From Candidatus Pacearchaeota archaeon (GTDB lineage: Archaea; Nanobdellota; Nanobdellia; Pacearchaeales; GW2011-AR1): 18,087 nt of DNA. Location: the NCBI GenBank assembly GCA_030699205.1, contig JAUYJY010000039.1, forward strand, positions 1-18,087, in the 5' to 3' direction. A model generated the notes under the pieces. The model was not told the origin of the DNA and did no database searches. It saw only the letters and a program-made list of their open reading frames with translations. Shown in pieces: positions 12,583-18,087 of this stretch; within the stretch, counting starts at the first letter, position 1, and each line of letters starts with the position of its first letter. The position numbers and the translations under genes are program-made.

Positions 12583-15083
12583 GTGATTACCTTTACGTCT
12601 GTTGACCATGCAAAAGGTATTCCGGTTACTTCTGTTGTTGAAACCTGAAGGCTTTGTTCAGTAAATTTTGTATCTACAAGGTCATTTGGCTGAATATCTA
12701 AGTTCCTCAATAAATTGTAGGTTGCTGTTTGAATTGCGTCATTTTGATCATAGTCTATAAGGTTTTCTCGATAATAGCAGAGTTTTGTTCCTTCATAATT
12801 TTGAGGAATGTTGAGTGTCAGGTTTGTGTAATCTTCAAATTGGACTGTCCAAGTACATCCGTCCGCCATTGTTGATATTTGTTGAGAAAATGAAGATGCA
12901 TTTTTTTGAATTGTGTAGATTATTTTATTGTATACAGAACCTACGGAAGAGTTTGAAGGAGATAAGCTTGTTGTTATGTTTACCTCATTGTTTGAAAGGA
13001 TTTCAGAATTTGGAATATTTATTGCGTAAGGGTCTCCCAAGGGGATATATCCATTTCCGTAATTATTTAGATTGTAAATTAAATTATTATTTATTCTTAA
13101 AAATTGAGTCCAATGCGGCCCTGAATATGATGTTACTTTTGTTTCTAATGGGATTGCATCACTTGGGATTTCAAAATATCCTGTTGAAGAGTCTACAAAC
13201 TGGTTTTCTGTTGTGATTATTAATCCGTAAGGCACTTGTTCTTTTGTGTAGTTAAACTCTATGTATGAGTCTGGATAGAGAATGTTGAACACATTGCTTG
13301 ATGTTTGGACTGTTTGCAATGAGTATGCAATAAATATTTGCTCAATTAACTGCTGATAAGATTGGAGCAATTGAGTAACGTTTGGCTGATTGATAAAAAA
13401 ACCGCCTCCACATTCTGCAATTCTTGATAATGTGTCTACATCAACTATATCTCCATATCCTATAGTATTTACTTTTATTCCATATTGGTTATATGCATCG
13501 CAGGCCGCTTGTATTGCATCGTCTAATGAATCTATTACAGTGTCACCGTTTAGGTCAATGGAGGCAAGATTACAGGGGGGAGTTGATATTTGTCCTGCAA
13601 GCATTACAATCATTTCTTTTGCTGCATCCTGTGTTGAGCTCGCTATGAACTCATTTGTGCCGTGAACAATTCCCTGACATAGTCTTACATTATTTGGATT
13701 ATAATATGACTCTTGATCGAGAAGCCCTGCCATGTTTAGAAGAGAATTTTTATCGTTTGATAGTGGATGGAAAAGAACTGTGCCCGTGTCTGATCCCTGG
13801 CCAACTAAACCAACTTTTCCGGAAGATATACCTGTTATTTGATCTATAACATACTGATTTCCTTCTTCGGAATAATTTGCCGGAAGCATCCATACTCCTC
13901 CGTTAGTGTTACATTGGTTTTGGCTTGGACCATATTGGAAAATTGAACATCTCATGTATTTTGACATGTCAAATACAGAAATGATGTGGACACTTGTGTT
14001 TATGCTATGGGTGGTGTTCTCCAGCCCAAATCTTAAAGGGATTGTTTTTTGGATTAAGTCCTGATATTCAAGCATAGAAGAAAGTAAGGAATCATCAAGG
14101 TTTATTGTCTGTTCTCCCGCTACCTGTTCTCTGAATACTGTTTTATTTCCTATATTGAGGAATAGGGTTCCGTTTGTTGAATAAACATGAAGATTTATAT
14201 CCAAAGAATTTAGAATTCCAGGTATATAGAATCCATCGTAGAAGTTTATCGCGCCCGTTATTCCAGGAAGGTATTGTCTTACTGGCTGTTCGTATTGGAC
14301 CTCACTCTCATATGTCATTCTTATAAACCCTCCAGCTATATGAATGCTTTCCCCTTTGAATTCTAGAATGTTTTCTCCCGGATGGAAATCATCTATTGGA
14401 ATTGTATGTGTTATAGGGATGAAGTCGCCCGTAGATTTTGAAAAAATTCCTTGGGAAATTCCATTTATTAATAATTCAAAATCATTATTTATTGAGAGTT
14501 CTATTTTTGCAGAATTTATTGTTCCATTATAGTTTATAATTGCAGAAATGTTTCCATCTCCGATGTATCCTCCAAAGTAGAAGAATTTGTCTTTTAGGTT
14601 ATTTGTTAGGAATGCTCTTGAAGAAAATCCGGTGATATTTTCTCCTTCTTTTATTCCACTGATTACCTGTCTTGCGGTGTATATTTGTTTCGCTTCTTCA
14701 AAAGGGGTAGAATTTATTTGAAATATCAATGTATTTTCATATAAGATTCTAATATTTTCAGAAGTTTCTAATTCTGAAAGAATTGATTCTGCAAGAGATT
14801 GTGCCGCAGTTAGATTAGTTACATAAAATTCTCCAATTTGTTCAAGGATTGAATTGTTGAGGTTTGTGATTCTTCCCTGTGCAATCATTCCGTCAATTAT
14901 TTCATTGCCTTGTATTTCTCCAATTTTTATAGAAGAAAGAGAGTTTATTATGTCTCTGTGCAAATCTGTTTCCTGAATTGTGAGCTTTGAAACAGGGAAT
15001 GCGATAATAATTACAATTAAGATTATTGTCAGAGAAATCAGTGCGTCTATGCTGAAAAATACTCCTCTTTTTTTTAGTTCCAT
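12573..15083 (-). CDS. Pilin-anchored VWA protein with EF-hand/dockerin-like loop (possible pilus tip adhesin)
   Basis: An 836-aa surface protein. The N-terminus MELKKRGVFFSIDALISL leads a single hydrophobic helix (about 8-30) in pilin style. Residues about 180-265 and 285-365 look like beta-sandwich domains. A von Willebrand A-like domain spans about 366-583: strand VHIISVFDMS with MIDAS-like Asp372 and Ser374, central strand MIVMLAG (491-497), and YGIKVNTIGYGD (534-545) followed by the helix TLSRIAECGGG. Inside it, D510-L-N-G-D-T-V-I-D-S-L-D521 has the Asp/Asn spacing of an EF-hand/dockerin calcium loop. The rest is Asn/Ser-rich with sequons. VWA plus a calcium loop on a pilus-linked protein recalls PilY1-type tip adhesins; that is an analogy, not homology I can prove. 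It overlaps both neighbours by 10 bp. Confidence 0.8.
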   Translation of the reverse strand: MELKKRGVFFSIDALISLTIILIVIIIAFPVSKLTIQETDLHRDIINSLSSIKIGEIQGNEIIDGMIAQGRITNLNNSILEQIGEFYVTNLTAAQSLAESILSELETSENIRILYENTLIFQINSTPFEEAKQIYTARQVISGIKEGENITGFSSRAFLTNNLKDKFFYFGGYIGDGNISAIINYNGTINSAKIELSINNDFELLINGISQGIFSKSTGDFIPITHTIPIDDFHPGENILEFKGESIHIAGGFIRMTYESEVQYEQPVRQYLPGITGAINFYDGFYIPGILNSLDINLHVYSTNGTLFLNIGNKTVFREQVAGEQTINLDDSLLSSMLEYQDLIQKTIPLRFGLENTTHSINTSVHIISVFDMSKYMRCSIFQYGPSQNQCNTNGGVWMLPANYSEEGNQYVIDQITGISSGKVGLVGQGSDTGTVLFHPLSNDKNSLLNMAGLLDQESYYNPNNVRLCQGIVHGTNEFIASSTQDAAKEMIVMLAGQISTPPCNLASIDLNGDTVIDSLDDAIQAACDAYNQYGIKVNTIGYGDIVDVDTLSRIAECGGGFFINQPNVTQLLQSYQQLIEQIFIAYSLQTVQTSSNVFNILYPDSYIEFNYTKEQVPYGLIITTENQFVDSSTGYFEIPSDAIPLETKVTSYSGPHWTQFLRINNNLIYNLNNYGNGYIPLGDPYAINIPNSEILSNNEVNITTSLSPSNSSVGSVYNKIIYTIQKNASSFSQQISTMADGCTWTVQFEDYTNLTLNIPQNYEGTKLCYYRENLIDYDQNDAIQTATYNLLRNLDIQPNDLVDTKFTEQSLQVSTTEVTGIPFAWSTDVKVITWR

Positions 15084-15556
15084 ACATATACATCCATGGT
15101 TATTGGTTTATCTTCATAAATTGTAAATCTTGTGACTTTAATTATGTTTTCAGGGTTTTCTGGATAAACTCCAATTCCTTCTAAAGGTTCGCCTGAAATA
15201 GTCATTTGATTTGAGAAATTTAGATAATAGTCATATCTTGTATTTAACAGGGATTTTGTTTTTGGGTAATCGTCTTCTATAATCCCCGCAAACCTATCTA
15301 ATTTAGTCTGGTTTATTTTGTTATCATTGGATATTCCTATATTTATCACATTTTCACTATCCCAATTTTCAGGATATCCTGAAGAGAGCAAATTGTCTGC
15401 TATGTTTTCTCCGTCGTAGTTTAATGAGGAGAGGATTTCATTTGTTTCAGTTACATAATTTATGGAGTAAAAATAAAGGAGGATTACTCCAACTATAAAT
15501 ATAGATGAACCAATTATTAAATCAAATCCCCATGCCTGGGCTTTTTTATGCACCAT
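15074..15556 (-). CDS. Small pilin-like protein of the pilus operon
   Basis: A 160-aa protein with N-terminus MVHKKAQAWGFDLIIGSSIF. The K-K-A-Q start followed by a hydrophobic helix (about 10-32) resembles the class III prepilin pattern (K-G/A-Q), with Asp in place of the usual Glu. The remainder is a polar extracellular domain rich in Asn, Asp, Tyr and Ile. A TATA-like attaaatatc (minus strand, about 15580-15590) lies about 29 nt before the ATG, so it may have its own leaderless transcript that continues into the VWA gene, whose start overlaps this stop by 10 bp. It is likely a minor pilin. Confidence 0.75.
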   Translation of the reverse strand: MVHKKAQAWGFDLIIGSSIFIVGVILLYFYSINYVTETNEILSSLNYDGENIADNLLSSGYPENWDSENVINIGISNDNKINQTKLDRFAGIIEDDYPKTKSLLNTRYDYYLNFSNQMTISGEPLEGIGVYPENPENIIKVTRFTIYEDKPITMDVYVWN

Positions 15557-15579
15557 CTTTTATTTTACAAGATAAACTT

Positions 15580-15590
15580 GATATTTAATT
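15580..15590 (-). promoter_or_regulatory. TATA box of the minor-pilin/VWA sub-operon
   Basis: Read on the minus strand it is aattaaatatc, about 29 nt upstream of the ATG at 15556, in the 42-bp gap after the KaiC-like gene. Confidence 0.45.
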
Positions 15591-15598
15591 CTGTTGTT

Positions 15599-16423
15599 TT
15601 AGATGTTTTCCGGAGGTTTATTCTCGGGTGCCTTTTTTATAACGATTCCTGTTTTTTCTATTTGAAATTCGTGCACATCTTTTGAATGGTCTGTTCCCCT
15701 CATTTTTAGAATTTCAAGGTATCTTTTCCTGCTTTTTTTATCTCTTATATAGTATAATAAAATTATGCTATCTGCTTCAAATTCGAGAGTTCTTGATGTT
15801 TCATTACTTTCTTTTAATGGTTTTCCTTCAAATGTTAGGAATGAAGTGCAATTCCATTTACTTATCATATTAAATAGTGAAAGAGAAGCTTCTCTTTTTT
15901 CCAGCTCTTCTTTAAATAATAATTCAAATGAAGTTATGCTGTCTATTACCATGCGGGTTACTTTTTTCTTTATAATTACGCTTTCAATTTCTCCACCCCC
16001 TTCTTCAAGCATTGTTTTAACTTTTGCAGGAGTGTATTCGAGGAATGTAAAAAGCCCTTTTTTTTCATATAATTCTAAATCATATCCTAATCTTTTCATA
16101 TTTGTGAAGAATCTATCCTTCTTTTCTTCAAATGTAACATACAGACATTTTTCTCCTCTTTTTATTCCACCTATCAAAAATTCTGTTGAAAGGGTGGATT
16201 TTCCTGTTCCAGAGCCGCCAACTAAAAGATTTGTAGAGTTTTTTATAAATCCTCCTTCGATTAATTCATCGAGGTTTTTTATTCCTGTCTGAACTCTTGT
16301 TATTTTTTTCTTTTGATTTTTTTCTTTTGATTTTTTTATAACTTTTTTTATAACTTTTTTTCTAATGTGTTTTATAATCGCCCTTTTATTTTTTCTTGAG
16401 GATTTATTTAATCTCTTTTTCAT
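15599..16423 (-). CDS. KaiC/RAD55-family ATPase, FlaH-like pilus component
   Basis: A 274-aa single-domain RecA-superfamily ATPase. The family opening VQTGIKNLDELIEGGF (44-59) precedes Walker A GGSGTGKST (69-77, Lys75), EEKKDRF (about 99-105) and a Walker B-like strand RMVIDS ending at Asp161. In archaella, the homolog FlaH binds ATP and regulates the FlaI motor at the base of the membrane protein FlaJ; its position beside a TadC/FlaJ-type gene suggests the same job in a pilus. The first 40 residues are almost entirely Lys/Arg/Ile (KKVIKKVIKK), partly from a tandem DNA repeat, and could bind membrane or nucleic acid. A TATA box about 25 nt upstream (16443-16452) supports the start at 16423. 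Confidence 0.85.
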   Translation of the reverse strand: MKKRLNKSSRKNKRAIIKHIRKKVIKKVIKKSKEKNQKKKITRVQTGIKNLDELIEGGFIKNSTNLLVGGSGTGKSTLSTEFLIGGIKRGEKCLYVTFEEKKDRFFTNMKRLGYDLELYEKKGLFTFLEYTPAKVKTMLEEGGGEIESVIIKKKVTRMVIDSITSFELLFKEELEKREASLSLFNMISKWNCTSFLTFEGKPLKESNETSRTLEFEADSIILLYYIRDKKSRKRYLEILKMRGTDHSKDVHEFQIEKTGIVIKKAPENKPPENI

Positions 16424-16442
16424 ACCTATTAAAGAGAAATTT

Positions 16443-16452
16443 CATATAAAAA
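16443..16452 (-). promoter_or_regulatory. TATA box of the KaiC-like ATPase gene
   Basis: Read on the minus strand it is gtttttatatg, centred about 25 nt before the ATG at 16423. A leaderless start is predicted, so this gene may be transcribed apart from the TadC-like gene 86 bp upstream. Confidence 0.6.
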
Positions 16453-16509
16453 CTTATCTGACTTAGATTTTGTAACTCGGTTGGAGATTTACAAGAAATA
16501 ATTTTTTAT

Positions 16510-18045
16510 TTAACCTAAAAGTCCTGAAAAATATCCCGAGAGAGATATTTTAATTATTATGAATATTACAATGCTTAAAACAATAATTACTGGAGCGTAT
16601 TTTAATCCTTCTTTTTCCTCCCCTTTATTTACTAATCCCAATACAAGGGCTGCAAGAATGTCTGTAACGATTAAGAACACTATCGCAAAGTACGTTATAA
16701 AGTTAGTGGAAATTGAAATTTCTGTCAGCGTAAATGGAAGATTGGTGGCGACTTCGACTTTAGGAACGGATGCAAGAAGACTTTTTAAAACTTCTACAAG
16801 GACTGCAGATAAGCCAAATAAAATAGGGGCGCCTATAGACACGGCAAAGAAGATGAATATTGCATACATTAAAACATTGGACGCCGCTTTCTTTTCAATA
16901 AAATTTCTTTCCCTCATATTTGACGCGGTTTCTTCGAGAATTATTGCAAGATTTCCGCCTGAACGGATTCCTGAAGTGATTAGCATTATGGTCTTTTTTA
17001 TTTTTTCGGATTTTGTTCTTTCTCCCATTTCCTTCAATGCGATAGACATCTCTCTTCCAGTTAGAAGGTCTTTTCCTACCTGAAGTATTTCTTTATCTAA
17101 TGGGGAGAATTCTTTTCTTGAACTTAATAATAATGCTCTGTCAACAGTAAGTCCCGCCCTTAAATTAGAGGACATTAACTGGATGAAGTCGGGAAAAACA
17201 TCTTCCATTTTCTTTATTCTTTCTGATTCTTTTAGTTTTGCTTTAAAGATGAAATATACCTGAATGATTATAAAAGTGCCTATGAATGAAATTATCAGAG
17301 AGTATAAGTTTCTGTAAATCAGGAAAAATATGGCGGAGATTATTATCGAAGCGATTATTCCAATTTTTATCATCTTTTTTCTTGGAAGTTGTGCTGGTTT
17401 CTTGAGAGTTGATTTTTTTGTTTCTTCAATTGTTAGAGGGGATACAAAGTCATATTCCTCTTTTTTGAATTTATTGGATGCACTTATTAATGAAATTGAA
17501 CCCGACAGAAGTGAAAGAAATAGAAATGCAAAGAGGGAGATTAAGGCAATGGGGTTTTTATCTCTGATTACAATAATTGCGATTAAAATCATTTCAAAGA
17601 TTATATAAGAGATTCCGGAAATGAATGATATTTTAATTTGTTTTCCTAATTTTATCAGCGATATTGCAAAAACTAATGTTGAGAGCATAAGTATTGAGCC
17701 AAGAGATATTACAATTATTGCCCCGATTTTTGCCTGAATAATTTGATTGGAAGTTATATAATTATAAATTAATAATGAAGAAAAAAGAATTGCTCCAATA
17801 AGAATTATTATTGAAGTGATTTTTGCCGAATATCTTAATCCTTTGAGGTTAAGCAATTTTCCAGCTTGTATAAATCCCTTTAAGTAGATTATTAATAAAA
17901 TTGTGGATATTAATAAAATAATCAAAGAAGATAATGGAGGTTTTATCGGAAATTTAAAATCAGATAGTGCTATTAATGAGTAAATTAGGAATATTAAAGA
18001 CATTATAATTCCTGTAATCCCCGATATTTTCATCCACCTAAGCAT
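16510..18045 (-). CDS. tadC: TadC/FlaJ-type pilus platform protein with extra membrane module
   Basis: A polytopic membrane protein of at least 511 aa. A T2SSF domain (about 283-410) is clear: VFPDFIQLMSSNLRAGLTVD (283-302), then GIRSGGNLAIILEETASNMR (359-378). Membrane helices lie at about 226-244, 247-267, 391-412, 450-470 and 483-502. This is the inner platform on which a secretion ATPase assembles pilin. Residues 1-190 add about six closely spaced helices with short loops, which ordinary TadC proteins of about 300 aa lack; they resemble small archaeal multi-helix membrane proteins of the DUF973 sort (weak impression). The frame is open without a stop from the ATG at 18045 to the right edge (14 further codons, Lys/Ser-rich), so the true start may lie outside the window. 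No FlaI/TadA ATPase gene is visible here. Confidence 0.85.
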   Translation of the reverse strand: MLRWMKISGITGIIMSLIFLIYSLIALSDFKFPIKPPLSSLIILLISTILLIIYLKGFIQAGKLLNLKGLRYSAKITSIIILIGAILFSSLLIYNYITSNQIIQAKIGAIIVISLGSILMLSTLVFAISLIKLGKQIKISFISGISYIIFEMILIAIIVIRDKNPIALISLFAFLFLSLLSGSISLISASNKFKKEEYDFVSPLTIEETKKSTLKKPAQLPRKKMIKIGIIASIIISAIFFLIYRNLYSLIISFIGTFIIIQVYFIFKAKLKESERIKKMEDVFPDFIQLMSSNLRAGLTVDRALLLSSRKEFSPLDKEILQVGKDLLTGREMSIALKEMGERTKSEKIKKTIMLITSGIRSGGNLAIILEETASNMRERNFIEKKAASNVLMYAIFIFFAVSIGAPILFGLSAVLVEVLKSLLASVPKVEVATNLPFTLTEISISTNFITYFAIVFLIVTDILAALVLGLVNKGEEKEGLKYAPVIIVLSIVIFIIIKISLSGYFSGLLG

Positions 18046-18087
18046 TTTAGGCTTGGAAGATTTTTTTAATTCTTTTTTTTCCTGCTT

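Noticed and set aside
12815..13216. 133-codon + strand reading frame inside the VWA gene
   Set aside because: It is antisense to a well-supported coding sequence, is Cys/Leu/Phe-rich as shadow frames are, and has no promoter or ribosome-binding site.
16310..16360. Tandem repeat of about 13 bp (ttttttataac) as a regulatory element
   Set aside because: It lies inside the coding sequence of the KaiC-like gene and simply encodes the repeated Lys-Lys-Val-Ile stretch.
1..18087. CRISPR array, complete insertion sequence, integrase or restriction/defence genes
   Set aside because: No regularly spaced identical repeats with unique spacers and no transposase, integrase, Cas or nuclease motifs were seen. 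The repeats found are promoter modules, hairpins or dispersed short boxes.

Overview
The window is AT-rich, densely coded DNA that looks archaeal. The signs are a class III (archaellin/pilin-type) signal peptide, a TadC/FlaJ-type pilus membrane protein with a KaiC/RecA-like ATPase beside it, a TrmB-family regulator, a MinD-type ATPase, a methionyl-tRNA synthetase split into two genes, tRNA genes without encoded CCA, and TATA boxes about 25 nt upstream of start codons (leaderless transcripts). The small, little-characterised proteins and the split MetRS would fit a DPANN-type archaeon such as Woesearchaeota or Pacearchaeota. That placement is inference; no rRNA is present to confirm it.

Layout. 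1-505 is non-coding and rich in inverted repeats. 506-1731 holds a small unknown helical protein and a MinD ATPase, on the + strand. 1733-2515 is a TrmB regulator (minus), divergent from a three-gene + operon of unknown function (2560-3999) with 8- and 4-bp gene overlaps. 3996-6758 is a methionine-related block: MetRS tRNA-binding subunit (minus), free methionine-(R)-sulfoxide reductase (plus), ArsC-family protein and catalytic MetRS (minus, overlapping). tRNA-Gly(CCC) follows, then an MFS permease (7055-8434). 8435-8890 is non-coding and shares a 27-nt box (25/27) with the first non-coding region. An orphan gene (8891-9547, minus) and another non-coding stretch with repeats follow. 9964-10608 is a zinc-ribbon protein with a possible Hsp20-like C-terminus.

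From 10609 to the right edge the theme is a type IV pilus. A major pilin (10851-11351, +) has a 60-bp-period repeated promoter region and the strongest Shine-Dalgarno sequence seen. tRNA-Ile(GAT) comes next. On the minus strand, reading from the right edge inward, come a TadC-like platform protein, a KaiC/FlaH-like ATPase, a small pilin-like protein, an 836-aa pilin-anchored VWA protein with an EF-hand/dockerin-like loop (a possible tip adhesin), and another pilin-like protein. The secretion ATPase (FlaI/TadA/PilB type) is not in the window and may lie beyond the right edge.

The most notable unexplained object is the stretch 11536-11652 directly after tRNA-Ile. It has two 50-nt units, each with two hairpins whose stems vary in a compensating way, enclosed by a 7-bp stem and followed by a copy of the tRNA 3' end. 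I interpret it as an undescribed structured RNA, probably co-transcribed with the tRNA.
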